Shown: one piece after another, positions 52,510 through 63,959 of the stretch
Layout of the letters: each line of letters begins with the position of its first letter
How positions within the stretch are numbered: position 1 is the stretch's first letter
From: Pseudomonas sp. MYb60
Lineage (GTDB): Bacteria; Pseudomonadota; Gammaproteobacteria; Pseudomonadales; Pseudomonadaceae
Direction of reading: 5' to 3'
Length of the DNA: 64,000 nucleotides
Assembly (NCBI RefSeq): GCF_002979555.1
Contig: NZ_PCOZ01000006.1
Span: 62,001-126,000 of the forward strand
The notes under the pieces: model-generated
The model's database searches: none
What the model was told of the DNA's origin: nothing
What the model saw: the letters and a program-made list of their open reading frames with translations, nothing else
Program-made: the position numbers and the translations under genes

Positions 52510-52531
52510 GGGAGGGGGCTTGCCCCCTCCC
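52510..52531. repeat. Single REP/hairpin after putA
   Basis: GGGAGGGGGC-TT-GCCCCCTCCC, a perfect 10-bp stem 17 bp past the putA stop, of the same class as the REP pairs at 6365 and 56865. May also act in termination or mRNA protection. Confidence 0.75.
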
Positions 52532-52624
52532 ACATTCTGGCCTTCCATCACCCACATCAATCTTGCTATCCACCCTTCATTTGCACACTTAGACTCGGCC
52601 CTATTCCCATAGAGGTAAGCCGCC

Positions 52625-54427
52625 ATGTCCGAGACGCTGCTCAGTTCCCGCAATCTGGCTTTCGAGCTGTACGAAGTCCTCGATGCCGAGGGCCTGACCC
52701 AGCGCGAGCGGTTTGCCGAACACAACCGCGAAACCTTTGACGCTGCAATCAGTACGGCGCGCAATATTGCCGAGAAGTACTTCGCGCCCCACAACCGCAA
52801 AAACGACGAAAACGAGCCCCGCTATGAGGACGGCAACGCCATCCTGATCCCGGAAGTCAAACCCGCCGTCGACGCGTTCCTTGAAGCAGGCTTTCTCAAC
52901 GCAGCGCGCAGTTTCGAAGCTGGCGGCATGCAATTGCCCACCCTGCTGTCCCAGGCCTGTTTCGCGCACTTCCAATCGGCCAACGCCGCGTCCACGTCCT
53001 ACCCATTCCTGACCATGGGCGCCGCCAATCTCATCGAAAGTTTCGGCACCGACGAACAGAAACAACGCTTTCTGCAACCGATGATCGACGGCCGTTTGTT
53101 CGGCACCATGGCGCTCACCGAGCCGCATGCCGGCTCATCGCTGTCGGATATTCGGACACGCGCCGAGCCTGCAGCCGACGGCACCTATCGGCTCAAGGGC
53201 AACAAGATTTTCATTTCTGGCGGCGACCACCCGTTGTCGGAAAACATCGTGCACATGGTGCTGGCCAAGCTGCCGGACGCGCCGGCCGGGGTGAAGGGTA
53301 TCTCGCTGTTTATCGTGCCCAAATTTCTGGTCAACGATGACGGCAGCCTGGGCGAGCGCAACGACGTATTGCTGGCGGGCCTGTTTCACAAGATGGGCTG
53401 GCGCGGCACCACATCGACGGCGCTTAACTTCGGCGATAACGGCAACTGCGTCGGCTATCTAGTGGGTAAACCGCACCAGGGCCTGAGCTGCATGTTCCAG
53501 ATGATGAACGAGGCCCGCATTGGCGTGGGCATGGGCGCGGTCATGCTCGGTTATGCCGGTTACCTGTATTCCCTGGAATACGCCCGAGAACGCCCGCAGG
53601 GTCGCCTGCCGGACAGCAAGGATCCGACAACCGCACCGGTGTCGATCATTCAACACGCCGACATCAAGCGCATGCTGCTCACGCAGAAATCCTACGTCGA
53701 AGGCGCCTTCGACCTGGGCCTCTACGCCGCACGCCTGTTCGACGACACCACCACCCTGGAAGACGAGGCCCAGCGCAAGCAGGCCCATGAACTGCTGGAC
53801 CTGCTCACCCCCATCGTCAAATCCTGGCCGTCGGAGTTCTGCCTCAAGGCCAACGAACTGGCGATCCAGATCCTCGGCGGCCACGGCTACACCCGTGAAT
53901 ACCCGGTGGAACAGTATTACCGCGACAACCGCCTGAACCCTATCCACGAAGGCACCCATGGCATCCAGTCCCTGGACTTGCTGGGGCGCAAACTGGCGCA
54001 GAACGGCGGCGCGGGCTTGAAGCAACTGATCAGGCTGATCGCCGAAACCGGCGCGCGGGCGCAGGAATATCCCTCGCTGACCGCCCTGCGCGAGCCGCTG
54101 GAAACGCTGGTGAGTCGCTTGCAAGGCGTCACCATCGGGCTGCTGACGGATCTCGCCCACGGCAAGGTCAACAGCAGCCTGGCGAACTCGGCACTGTACT
54201 TGAAGGTATTCGGGCATATGGTGATTGGCTGGCGCTGGCTGGAACAGGCGATTCGCGCCGAAGAAGGGTTGGCCAAGGGGAATGCGGCGGATGTGGCCTT
54301 CTATAAAGGCAAGCTCCAGGCCGCCCGCTACTTCCTGACCTGGGAAGTACCGGGCTGCCATCATGAACTGGCGATCCTGGAGGCACGGGATGATACGTGC
54401 CTCGGCATGCAGGATGAGTGGTTCTAA
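52625..54427 (+). CDS. Acyl-CoA dehydrogenase (C-terminal extended, DmdC/PA5020 type)
   Basis: 600 residues, longer than the ~390 of classical acyl-CoA dehydrogenases. It has an N-terminal helical domain, the FAD/substrate motifs GTMALTEPHAGSSLSDI and GNKIFISGGDH, and the C-terminal helical domain with ILGGHGYTREYPVEQYYRDNR and NPIHEGTHGIQ, whose Glu is the expected catalytic base in this branch. A ~100-residue extra domain follows. Cytoplasmic flavoprotein; substrate unknown, long-chain acyl-CoAs and sulfur-containing acyl-CoAs being options in this group. Ribosome-binding site AGAGG precedes the ATG. Convergent with zapA at 3 bp. Confidence 0.88.
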   Translation: MSETLLSSRNLAFELYEVLDAEGLTQRERFAEHNRETFDAAISTARNIAEKYFAPHNRKNDENEPRYEDGNAILIPEVKPAVDAFLEAGFLNAARSFEAGGMQLPTLLSQACFAHFQSANAASTSYPFLTMGAANLIESFGTDEQKQRFLQPMIDGRLFGTMALTEPHAGSSLSDIRTRAEPAADGTYRLKGNKIFISGGDHPLSENIVHMVLAKLPDAPAGVKGISLFIVPKFLVNDDGSLGERNDVLLAGLFHKMGWRGTTSTALNFGDNGNCVGYLVGKPHQGLSCMFQMMNEARIGVGMGAVMLGYAGYLYSLEYARERPQGRLPDSKDPTTAPVSIIQHADIKRMLLTQKSYVEGAFDLGLYAARLFDDTTTLEDEAQRKQAHELLDLLTPIVKSWPSEFCLKANELAIQILGGHGYTREYPVEQYYRDNRLNPIHEGTHGIQSLDLLGRKLAQNGGAGLKQLIRLIAETGARAQEYPSLTALREPLETLVSRLQGVTIGLLTDLAHGKVNSSLANSALYLKVFGHMVIGWRWLEQAIRAEEGLAKGNAADVAFYKGKLQAARYFLTWEVPGCHHELAILEARDDTCLGMQDEWF

Positions 54428-54430
54428 CCT

Positions 54431-54724
54431 CTACGGCTGCCCAATCGCCTTGGAAATCACATCGACCGTGGCGCTGACTTGCTCTTGGTAACGGTCGAGT
54501 TCCTGCTGATGGGCCTGCTGCATTTCGATCTGCTCGGCGCACAGGTTCAGCGCCGCCAGCACCAGTAATTTGTCACCGATGAGGGTCGGGTACTTTTTCT
54601 TGGTGGCGGCCAGGGAGGCCTTGAGCATGGTCACGGCGTGCAGCAGGGTTTTCTCTTCCCCGGCCGGTGCCTTGATCGAGTAATCCTCTCCGAGAATCGA
54701 AACGACCTTTATCCCTTCATTCAT
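54431..54724 (-). CDS. zapA: ZapA-like cell division protein
   Basis: 97 residues: a small N-terminal beta domain (IKVVSILGEDYSIKAPAGEEKTL) and a C-terminal coiled coil (LAALNLCAEQIEMQQAHQQELDRYQEQV), the ZapA layout. ZapA bundles FtsZ. The sequence is diverged from the ZapA (PA5227 type) that in pseudomonads sits next to ssrS and ygfA, as I recall it, and there is no room for 6S RNA here, so this may be a second copy. It overlaps the upstream coiled-coil gene by 4 bp. Confidence 0.75.
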   Translation of the reverse strand: MNEGIKVVSILGEDYSIKAPAGEEKTLLHAVTMLKASLAATKKKYPTLIGDKLLVLAALNLCAEQIEMQQAHQQELDRYQEQVSATVDVISKAIGQP

Positions 54725-54951
54725 GCGTTCACAGGACCTGCGCTCACACGCTCAACCAGCGCTTGGATGCGGGCGGCAGTGGCGCCTTGTTTTTCTTCCT
54801 GTTCCATCAGGTTCAGTTGCAGGCTGTCGTTCTCATCCTTGGCGCGCGCCAGTTCGGCCTTGAGGGATTCGTTGGTGCCCAGTAGATCCTGGTTCTGCTG
54901 TACCAGGTCGCTGACCAGTTGTTCCAGTTGGCTGAGGGATGCTTCTAACAT
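54721..54951 (-). CDS. Small coiled-coil protein, TIGR02449-like
   Basis: 76 residues that are almost entirely a predicted coiled coil with heptad Leu spacing (LEASLSQLEQLVSDLVQQNQ ... LKAELARAKDENDSLQLNL). It resembles the TIGR02449 family found directly upstream of zapA in gammaproteobacteria, of ZapB-like size. The ATGA overlap with zapA suggests a joint role at the division ring. The following gap (54952-55217) up to the chemoreceptor holds only promoter-sized sequence. Confidence 0.75.
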   Translation of the reverse strand: MLEASLSQLEQLVSDLVQQNQDLLGTNESLKAELARAKDENDSLQLNLMEQEEKQGATAARIQALVERVSAGPVNA

Positions 54952-55217
54952 TTTGATTTCTCGGGCTTTTTCAAAGGGCGGTGACGATAAAGAAAATTCA
55001 CCTCGGATGCCAGGGTTATCCCCGGCGCGCAGCCCGATTTTTCAGGGCCGGGCCGCACTTTCGAGCCTTAGTGACTGCAATTCCCCGATCTGGTTCCTGA
55101 AGCTCGTCGGATGCGACAAAAACGCACACGGCCCTTTAGACTTTAGTCGTATGACCGATAGAGAAGCACACCCCGTCTCACGGCCGCACGGATCGCGCTC
55201 TCCCCAAGGTTTCCAGC

Positions 55218-56843
55218 ATGTCCCTTCGTAATATGAACATCGCGCCGCGCGCCTTTCTCGGCTTCGCGTGTATCGGCGCGCTGATGTTGTTTCTCGGTGT
55301 GTTTGCCTTGAACCAGATGAGCAAGATCCGTGGCGCCGCCGAAGAGATCACGCTGTCCAGCGTGCCAAGCATCCGCGCCCTCGACGAGTTCACCCAACTG
55401 ACCCTGCGCCTGCGCGTGCTGTCGTATCGACTGCTGACCAACCGCGAACCGGACGTCCAGCAGAAGACCCTGGAAACCTTCGAACTGCGCGACCAGCAGA
55501 TCCGCGCCGCCCAAGCCATCTACGAGAAATTGATCGACAGCCGCGAAGAGCGCGCCGCGTACGACGAATATATCAACCTGCTCGGCCAGTACCGCCAGAT
55601 TGAAGCGCGCATGAAGAGCCTGTCCCAGGCCAACCAGGTTGAGGCCTTGCGCGCACTGGTCAACAGCGACCTGCTCAGCAATTCCGAGCAGGTCAACGCG
55701 GTGCTCGCGCGCTTGCTGGACATCAACAACAAGATGGCCCTGGTCACTAACCAAAAGGCCAAGGACCAATACGACCAGGCCTTCACCCTGGTCGTTGGCC
55801 TGCTGGTACTCGCCACGGCGCTGACCCTGTTGTTTGCCTGGTTACTGACCCGCAGCATCACGGTACCGATTGCCCAGGCGCTGGAAGCCGCCGAAGAAGT
55901 CGCCGAAGGCAACCTGACACGCCCGATCAAGGCCGAGGGCAACGACGAAGCCGGTCGCCTGCTGGCCGCCATGGCCAAGATGCAGAACAAGCTGCGCGAC
56001 ACCCTGCAGCGTATCGCCGGTTCCGCCACCCAACTGGCGTCTGCGGCGGAAGAGCTGAACGCCGTCACCGACGAAAGCGCCCGTGGCCTGACCCAGCAGA
56101 ACAACGAAATCGAACAGGCCGCCACGGCAGTCAACGAGATGACCAGTGCCGTGGAAGAAGTCGCACGCAATGCGGTGAGCACGTCTGAAGCCTCGCGCAA
56201 CGCCACGGCTTCCGCCGGCGACGGCCGTGACCTGGTGCAGGAAACCGTCAGCGCCATCGAACGCATGAGCGGCGACGTACAAGCCACCGCTACCTTGATT
56301 GGCGACCTGGCCACTGAGTCCCGCGATATCGGCAAAGTGCTGGACGTAATTCGCGGCCTGGCTGATCAGACCAACCTGCTGGCCCTCAACGCGGCCATCG
56401 AAGCCGCCCGTGCCGGTGAGGCGGGTCGCGGGTTTGCCGTGGTGGCCGACGAGGTGCGCGCGCTCGCCCATCGCACCCAGCAGTCGACCAGCGAGATCGA
56501 ACGCATGATCGGCAGCATCCAGGCCGGCACCGAGCACGCCGTTGACTCGATGCGCAACAGCACCGAACGCGCAGAATCGACGCTGAACATCGCCAAAGGC
56601 GCAGGGATCTCGTTGGACACCATCAATACCGCGATCGTGGAAATCAACGAACGCAACCTGGTGATCGCCAGCGCGGCGGAAGAACAGGCGCAGGTGGCGC
56701 GGGAAGTGGACCGCAACCTGGTGAACATTCGCGATCTGTCGGTGCAGTCAGCCACCGGTGCCAGCCAGACCAGTGCGGCGAGCAGTGAGCTGTCGCGCCT
56801 GGCAGTGGATTTGAACGGGATGGTCGGCCGTTTCCGCCTCTGA
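55218..56843 (+). CDS. Methyl-accepting chemotaxis protein (4HB ligand-binding type)
   Basis: 541 residues. TM1 ~12-34, periplasmic four-helix-bundle sensor ~35-190, TM2 ~191-213, HAMP ~214-266, cytoplasmic signalling domain ~270-541 with the conserved hairpin [20 protein letters not shown] and [16 protein letters not shown]. No C-terminal CheB/CheR-tethering pentapeptide. Length class of 40-helical-heptad receptors common in Pseudomonas. Ligand unknown. AAGG at 55206-55209 serves as ribosome-binding site. Monocistronic; a REP pair follows. Confidence 0.92.
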   Translation: MSLRNMNIAPRAFLGFACIGALMLFLGVFALNQMSKIRGAAEEITLSSVPSIRALDEFTQLTLRLRVLSYRLLTNREPDVQQKTLETFELRDQQIRAAQAIYEKLIDSREERAAYDEYINLLGQYRQIEARMKSLSQANQVEALRALVNSDLLSNSEQVNAVLARLLDINNKMALVTNQKAKDQYDQAFTLVVGLLVLATALTLLFAWLLTRSITVPIAQALEAAEEVAEGNLTRPIKAEGNDEAGRLLAAMAKMQNKLRDTLQRIAGSATQLASAAEELNAVTDESARGLTQQNNEIEQAATAVNEMTSAVEEVARNAVSTSEASRNATASAGDGRDLVQETVSAIERMSGDVQATATLIGDLATESRDIGKVLDVIRGLADQTNLLALNAAIEAARAGEAGRGFAVVADEVRALAHRTQQSTSEIERMIGSIQAGTEHAVDSMRNSTERAESTLNIAKGAGISLDTINTAIVEINERNLVIASAAEEQAQVAREVDRNLVNIRDLSVQSATGASQTSAASSELSRLAVDLNGMVGRFRL

Positions 56844-56864
56844 CTGAAACAACGGGGTCAAAAT

Positions 56865-56954
56865 TGTGGCAGGGGGCTTGCCCCCGAAGGCGGTGTGTCA
56901 GCCGGCTTATCGATAGCTGGGCCACCGCGATCGGGGCAAACCCCCTCCCACATT
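56865..56954. repeat. REP element pair, inverted
   Basis: TGTGGCAGGGGGCTTGCCCC at 56865-56884 and the inverted GGGGCAAACCCCCTCCCACA ending at 56954 with the GAAGGCGGTG spacer motif. Same class as the pair at 6365. Lies between the chemoreceptor gene and the antiporter gene. Confidence 0.85.
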
Positions 56955-57076
56955 TAGATCTGTGCCTGTCTTTAAAAGCTTTTTGACAGCGCAGCAATTC
57001 AACAGGTTAGAATCGCTGGCACGCAGACTGCATGGTCAGTTTGCGCCCCGTCTTGTTTGCTCATGGAGTACTGCCT

Positions 57077-58819
57077 TTGAATGCGACGACCATCAACAGC
57101 CTGTTCTTGATCGGCGCGTTGCTGGTGAGTGCGAGCATTCTGGTGAGCTCCCTTTCGTCCCGCTTGGGGATTCCGATTCTGGTGATCATCCTGGCCGTGG
57201 GCATGGTTGCCGGCGTCGACGGCGGCGGCATCATCTTCGATAACTACCCGACCGCCTACCTGGTGGGCAACCTCGCGCTGGCCGTGATCCTGCTGGACGG
57301 CGGCCTGCGCACGCGGGTAGCGAGTTTCCGCGTGGCACTCTGGCCCGCCTTGTCGCTGGCCACGGTGGGGGTGTTGATTACCACCGGTCTCACGGGCATG
57401 GCAGCGGCCTGGCTGTTCGACCTGAATATCATCCAGGGCCTGCTGATCGGCGCCATCGTCGGCTCGACCGACGCCGCGGCGGTGTTTTCGCTGCTGGGCG
57501 GCAAGGGCCTCAACGAACGGGTCACCGCCAGCCTGGAAATCGAATCCGGCAGCAACGACCCCATGGCGGTGTTCCTCACCGTCACCCTCATCGACATGCT
57601 CGCCAGCGGCCAGACCGGCCTGCACTGGAGCCTGCTGACGCACCTGGTACGTGAATTCGGCATCGGCGGCATCGTCGGCCTGGGCGGCGGCTGGCTGATG
57701 CTGCAGATGGTCAACCGCATCAACCTGGCCACCGGCCTGTACCCGATCCTGGTGATCGCCGGCGGCCTGTTCGTCTTCGCCGTGACCAACGCCCTGCACG
57801 GCAGTGGCTTCCTCGCCGTGTACCTGTGCGGCCTGGTGATCGGCAACCGCCCGGTGCGTAGCCGTCATGGCATTTTGCACATGCTCGACGGCATGGCCTG
57901 GCTGGCACAGATCGGTATGTTCCTGGTACTGGGCCTGCTGGTCACACCGCACGACTTGCTCCCTATCGCCCTGCCCGCCCTGGGCCTCGCGCTGTGGATG
58001 ATCCTGTTCGCGCGGCCGCTGTCGGTGATGGTCGGCCTGCTGCCGTTCAAGGCGTTCCACGGGCGTGAAAAAGCCTTTATCGCCTGGGTTGGCCTGCGCG
58101 GCGCGGTCCCGATCATCCTGGCGGTGTTCCCGCTGATGGCCGGCCTGCCGCACGCGCAGCTGTACTTCAACCTGGCGTTCTTCATTGTGCTGGTCTCGCT
58201 GCTGGTACAGGGCACCAGCCTGCCGTGGGTGGCCAAGCTGCTCAAAGTCACCGTACCGCCGGACCCGGCGCCCATCTCCCGCGCCGCGCTGGAAGTGCAC
58301 GTCACCAGCGAGTGGGAGCTGTTCGTCTACCGCCTGGGCGCCGAGAAATGGTGCATCGGCGCCGCCCTGCGCGAGCTGAAGATGCCCGAGGGCACGCGGA
58401 TTGCTGCCCTGTTTCGAGGCCAGCAACTGCTCCATCCGTCGGGTAGTACGGTGCTGGAAGTGGATGATCTGCTCTGCGTGATCGGCCACGAACACAACCT
58501 CCCGGCCCTGGGCAAGCTGTTCAGCCAGGCACCGCAACGCGGCCTCGACCTGCGCTTCTTCGGCGACTTCGTGCTGGAAGGCGATGCCCAGCTGGGCGCG
58601 GTCTCCGCCCTGTATGGCCTCCAGCTCGAAGGCATCGACCCGGACATGCCATTGAGCAGCTTCATCACCCAGAAAGTCGGTGGCGCGCCGATCGTCGGCG
58701 ACCAGGTGGAGTGGAACAACACCATCTGGACCGTCGCGGTCATGGACGGGAACAAGATCGGCAAAGTGGGCGTCAGATTCCCCGAAGGAAGTCGCCCGGG
58801 TCCCGGACTCTTCCTCTAA
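57077..58819 (+). CDS. Cation/proton antiporter, NhaP2/CvrA type (K+/H+ or Na+/H+)
   Basis: 580 residues from a TTG start at 57077 with GGAG at 57065-57068; this gives [16 protein letters not shown], the family's usual opening, whereas the ATG-like start at 57032 lacks a site. About 12-13 helices with the CPA1 ion-site motif [12 protein letters not shown] and [12 protein letters not shown], and [11 protein letters not shown]. The C-terminus (~395-580) has a TrkA-C-like domain ([17 protein letters not shown]) and a CorC/HlyC-like domain that sense regulatory ligands. Exchanges K+ or Na+ for protons. Likely co-transcribed with the MscK-type channel 49 bp downstream; both deal with ion and osmotic balance. 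Confidence 0.9.
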   Translation: MNATTINSLFLIGALLVSASILVSSLSSRLGIPILVIILAVGMVAGVDGGGIIFDNYPTAYLVGNLALAVILLDGGLRTRVASFRVALWPALSLATVGVLITTGLTGMAAAWLFDLNIIQGLLIGAIVGSTDAAAVFSLLGGKGLNERVTASLEIESGSNDPMAVFLTVTLIDMLASGQTGLHWSLLTHLVREFGIGGIVGLGGGWLMLQMVNRINLATGLYPILVIAGGLFVFAVTNALHGSGFLAVYLCGLVIGNRPVRSRHGILHMLDGMAWLAQIGMFLVLGLLVTPHDLLPIALPALGLALWMILFARPLSVMVGLLPFKAFHGREKAFIAWVGLRGAVPIILAVFPLMAGLPHAQLYFNLAFFIVLVSLLVQGTSLPWVAKLLKVTVPPDPAPISRAALEVHVTSEWELFVYRLGAEKWCIGAALRELKMPEGTRIAALFRGQQLLHPSGSTVLEVDDLLCVIGHEHNLPALGKLFSQAPQRGLDLRFFGDFVLEGDAQLGAVSALYGLQLEGIDPDMPLSSFITQKVGGAPIVGDQVEWNNTIWTVAVMDGNKIGKVGVRFPEGSRPGPGLFL

Positions 58820-58823
58820 ACTG

Positions 58824-58841
58824 CGGGGCGACGACGCCCCG
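58824..58841. other. Hairpin between the antiporter and mscK-like genes
   Basis: CGGGGCG-ACGA-CGCCCCG is a perfect 7-bp stem in the 49-bp gap, followed by ATTCTTCACC without a T-run; more likely a processing point than a full terminator. Confidence 0.4.
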
Positions 58842-58868
58842 ATTCTTCACCTTGCAAGACCGGTCTCT

Positions 58869-61800
58869 ATGCCTACCCTGCGCACGTTTCTCGCCACTGC
58901 CCTGCTGGGCCTGACCCTCTGCGTCGGTACCGTTCACGCGGCCGACCCGCCCAGCGCCGATGCCATCCAGCAAACCCTGGACAAGTTGCCCGACCGCAAG
59001 CTGCCGGACGCCGACATGAAGGCGCTGCAGACCATCCTGCAGCAGACCCTGACCTACCTGGGCAACAAACAGGATTACGAGCAGCGCCTGGCCGACCTCA
59101 AGCGCCAGCTGGACGACGCGCCGCGCCAGACCGCCGACAACCAGCGTGAACTCACGCGCCTGAAGGCCACCAAAGTCATCCCGGTGGCCCAGCGTTACGC
59201 CAGCCTGCCGGTGCCGCAGCTCGAGCAATTGCTGGTGCAGCGCAGCACCCAGCAGGGCGACCTGCAAAAGGAGCTGGCCGACGCCAACAGCCTGACCATC
59301 GCCGCCCAGACCCGCCCCGAGCGCGCCCAGACCGAGATCAGCAGCAGCCAGACGCGCATCCTGCAAATCAACTCGATCCTCAAGGCCGGCAAGGACAACG
59401 GCAAGGCCCTTACCGGCGACCAACGCAACCAGCTCAACGCCGAACTCGCCGCCCTCAACGCACTGATCCCCCTGCGCCGCCAGGAACTGGCCGGCAACAG
59501 CCAGCTGCAAGACCTGGGCAACAGCCAGCACGACCTGATCCAGGAGAAAACCGCACGCCTGGAACAAGAGATCCAGGACCTGCAAACCCTGATCAACCAA
59601 AAGCGCCTGGCCCAGTCCCAGCAAACGGTCACCCAACAGTCCATCGAGGCGCAAAAAGCCGGCGGCAGCAGCCTGCTGGCCACCGAGAGCGCGGCCAACC
59701 TGAAGCTGTCCGACTACCTGCTCAAAAGCACCGACCGCCTCAATGACCTGACCCAGAAGAACCTCAAGACCAAGCAGCAACTGGACACGGTGACCCAGAG
59801 CGATTCGGCCCTGGATGAGCAGATCAACGTGCTCAAGGGCAGCCTGCTGCTGTCCAAGATCCTCTACAAACAGAAGCAGGCCCTGCCGCGCCTGACAGTC
59901 GACCGCGACCTGGCGGACGACATCGCCAACATTCGCCTGTACCAATTCGAGGTCAACCAGCAGCGCGAGTTGATCAGCTCACCCAGCAACTACGTGGATA
60001 CCCTGCTCGCCAACCAGTCGCCGGAAGACGTCACCCCGCAACTGCGCCGCACCCTGCTGGAACTGGCGATCACCCGCAGCGACCTGCTGGAACGCTTGAG
60101 CCGTGAGCTGAGCGCCCTGCTGAATGAATCCATCACCCTGCAACTGAACCAGAAACAACTGCTCAGCACCGCCACCACCCTGCGCGCGACGCTGGACGAG
60201 CAGATGTTCTGGATTCCCAGCAACAAGCCGCTGGACACCGAGTGGCTGGAAACCGTGCCAGCGCACCTGAGCAAGCAGATCACCACCCTGCCCTGGGCCT
60301 CCAGCGTCAGCGAACTGTATGACGGCCTGACCCAGCGCCCGCTGCTGTTCCTGCCGCTGCTGCTGCTGATCGGCGCCCTGCTGTGGCGGCGCAAGCACCT
60401 GTACCAGCGCCTCAACAAGGTTCACCTGGACATCGGCCACTTCAAGCGCGACAGCCAGTGGCATACACCCCAGGCGATTTTGATCAACATCCTGCTGGCG
60501 ATGCCGGTGGCCCTGGGCCTGGCGCTGTGTGGCTATGCGCTGCAGATCGATGCGCGGGGGCAGAATGCCAACCTCGGCGCGGCATTGCTGCAGATCGCCC
60601 AGGCGTGGATGGTGTTCTACACGGCGTACCGCATCCTTGCGCCGGGCGGCGTGGCCGAGTTGCATTTCCGCTGGGAAAAACCCCAGGTCGAATTTCTCCA
60701 GGGCTGGGTGCGCAAGCTCGGTCTGGTGGTGCTGGCGCTGGTGGCGGTGGTGGCCATCGCCGAACACCAGCCGGCGGCACTGGCCGACGACGTGCTCGGT
60801 ATCGGCGTCGTACTCACCTGCTACGCGCTGATGGCCTGGCTGCTGGGCCGCTTGCTGCTCAACAGCCCGACCCACGAAAAAGCCTCGCTGTTCCGCAAGG
60901 CCGTGGGGCTGGTGTTCACCGCCCTGCCCATCGCTCTGTTTGTTGCGGTGTGCTTCGGTTATTACTACACCGCGCTGAAACTCAGTGACCGACTGATCAA
61001 CACCCTGTACCTGCTGATGTTCTGGCTGGTGATCGAGGCCACCTTCGTGCGCTGGCTAAGCGTCGCCGCACGCCGCCTGGCCTATGCCCGGGCACTGGCC
61101 AAACGCCAGGCGGCCAAAGAGGCCGGCGAAGGCGAGGTGGTGATCGAAGAGCCGACACTGGACATCGAAAAGGTCAACGAACAGTCGTTGCGACTGATCC
61201 GCCTGGCCTTGCTCGGCGGCTTTATCGCCGCGCTGTACTGGGTGTGGTCCGACCTGATCTCGGTGTTTTCCTACCTGGATAACGTCACGCTCTACGAATA
61301 CACCAGCGGCACCGGCGCCAACATCAGCATGGTGCCCATCAGCATCGGCGACTTGCTTGGCGCGCTGATCATCGTCGGCATCACCTTTGCCCTGGCGCGC
61401 AACCTGCCCGGCTTGCTGGAGGTGCTGGTGCTGTCCAAGCTGGACCTGGCACAAGGCAGCGCCTATGCGACCACCACGTTACTGTCCTATGTGATTGCCG
61501 GGGTGGGCTTCGTCTCGACGCTGTCGACCCTCGGCGTGAGCTGGGACAAGCTGCAATGGCTGGTGGCCGCCCTGTCGGTGGGCCTGGGCTTTGGCATGCA
61601 GGAGATCTTCGCCAACTTCATCTCCGGCATCATGATCCTGTTCGAGCGCCCGGTACGGATCGGCGACACCATCACCATCGGCAACCTGTCGGGCACGGTG
61701 AGCAAGATCCGCATCCGCGCCACGACGATCACCGACTTTGATCGCAAGGACATCATTGTCCCGAACAAGACCTTCATTACCGGGCAACTGATCAACTGGT

Positions 61801-62252
61801 CGCTGACCGACACCATCACCCGGGTCACCCTGAAACTGGGTGTGGACTACGGCTCCGACCTGGACCTGGTGAAGGAATTGTTGCTCAAGGCCGCCAGGGA
61901 AAACCCACGGGTCCTGAAAGAACCCGAGCCCCACGTGTATTTCCTCAACTTCGGCGAAAGCACCCTCGACCACGAACTGCGCATGCACGTGCGCGACCTG
62001 GGCGACCGCAACCCGGTGCTGGACGAGGTCAACCGCTACATCAACCGTGAATTCAAGAAGCAGCACATCAACATCTCCTTCCGGCAGATGGAGGTGTACC
62101 TCAAGAACATGCACGGCCAGGAATACAAACTGGTGCCGGTGGAAGATGACCGCAAGACCATCGTGGCGCCCGTTGAAGGCCCTGATAAGCCCGAGCCACC
62201 AGCGGGCAACGTCCAGGATGCGCCGGAGCCGCCACCGAGCAAACTCGACTAA
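58869..62252 (+). CDS. mscK: Large mechanosensitive channel, MscK/MscM (KefA) type
   Basis: 1127 residues from the ATG at 58869, giving a cleavable signal (FLATALLGLTLCVGTVHA|ADPP). Residues ~22-490 are a periplasmic, Gln/Leu-rich coiled-coil domain; ~495-900 hold about eight transmembrane helices; ~905-1090 are the MscS core: pore helix region SVGLGFGMQEIFANFISGI, the GDTITIGNLSGTVSKIRIRATTI beta domain and the C-terminal cage. A Pro-rich acidic tail ends the protein. It opens on membrane tension to release solutes. It could equally be MscM; the two families are not easy to separate here. Follows a K+/H+-type antiporter gene. Confidence 0.88.
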   Translation: MPTLRTFLATALLGLTLCVGTVHAADPPSADAIQQTLDKLPDRKLPDADMKALQTILQQTLTYLGNKQDYEQRLADLKRQLDDAPRQTADNQRELTRLKATKVIPVAQRYASLPVPQLEQLLVQRSTQQGDLQKELADANSLTIAAQTRPERAQTEISSSQTRILQINSILKAGKDNGKALTGDQRNQLNAELAALNALIPLRRQELAGNSQLQDLGNSQHDLIQEKTARLEQEIQDLQTLINQKRLAQSQQTVTQQSIEAQKAGGSSLLATESAANLKLSDYLLKSTDRLNDLTQKNLKTKQQLDTVTQSDSALDEQINVLKGSLLLSKILYKQKQALPRLTVDRDLADDIANIRLYQFEVNQQRELISSPSNYVDTLLANQSPEDVTPQLRRTLLELAITRSDLLERLSRELSALLNESITLQLNQKQLLSTATTLRATLDEQMFWIPSNKPLDTEWLETVPAHLSKQITTLPWASSVSELYDGLTQRPLLFLPLLLLIGALLWRRKHLYQRLNKVHLDIGHFKRDSQWHTPQAILINILLAMPVALGLALCGYALQIDARGQNANLGAALLQIAQAWMVFYTAYRILAPGGVAELHFRWEKPQVEFLQGWVRKLGLVVLALVAVVAIAEHQPAALADDVLGIGVVLTCYALMAWLLGRLLLNSPTHEKASLFRKAVGLVFTALPIALFVAVCFGYYYTALKLSDRLINTLYLLMFWLVIEATFVRWLSVAARRLAYARALAKRQAAKEAGEGEVVIEEPTLDIEKVNEQSLRLIRLALLGGFIAALYWVWSDLISVFSYLDNVTLYEYTSGTGANISMVPISIGDLLGALIIVGITFALARNLPGLLEVLVLSKLDLAQGSAYATTTLLSYVIAGVGFVSTLSTLGVSWDKLQWLVAALSVGLGFGMQEIFANFISGIMILFERPVRIGDTITIGNLSGTVSKIRIRATTITDFDRKDIIVPNKTFITGQLINWSLTDTITRVTLKLGVDYGSDLDLVKELLLKAARENPRVLKEPEPHVYFLNFGESTLDHELRMHVRDLGDRNPVLDEVNRYINREFKKQHINISFRQMEVYLKNMHGQEYKLVPVEDDRKTIVAPVEGPDKPEPPAGNVQDAPEPPPSKLD

Positions 62253-63764
<1,512 letters not shown>

Positions 63765-63803
63765 GAGGCATATCCCGAAGATCACCTTCCACGTTGCTCG
63801 TGA

Positions 63804-63959
63804 TCAGATGAACATGTCCACAGGCACCTTGAAGAACTCCGCCAGCCAACGAATCTGCCGAACGTTCAGCTGGCGTTTTCCACTAAGGATTTCTGAGACA
63901 ACCGATTGAGCACCGACGCCAGGCAAATCACTTTGGGTCAAACCATGTTCCTGCATCAT
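63804..63959 (-). pseudogene. XRE/HigA-like helix-turn-helix fragment, probably the 3' part of a broken antitoxin gene
   Basis: Reading leftward from ATG-ATG at 63954-63959 gives a 51-residue peptide, MMQEHGLTQSDLPGVGAQSV then VSEILSGKRQLNVRQIRWLA and EFFKVPVDMFI. This is the C-terminal helix-turn-helix of HigA-type antitoxins, which normally have ~60-80 residues before it. Just upstream the frame is closed by TGA; another frame encodes a possible remnant (AIGMLHARD, then stop), suggesting a frameshift. GAGG six bases before the second ATG could let the short form be translated. The rest is beyond the window edge. The ORF is short but the family match is clear; whether it is functional is not known. 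Confidence 0.6.

Noticed and set aside
54425..54434. 6S RNA (ssrS) expected beside zapA
   Set aside because: Only 3 bp separate zapA from the acyl-CoA dehydrogenase gene, so no RNA gene fits.
55135..55161. Possible sigma-28 promoter before the chemoreceptor gene
   Set aside because: ACCGATAG matches the -10 at only 6 of 8 and there is no TAAA at the right distance.
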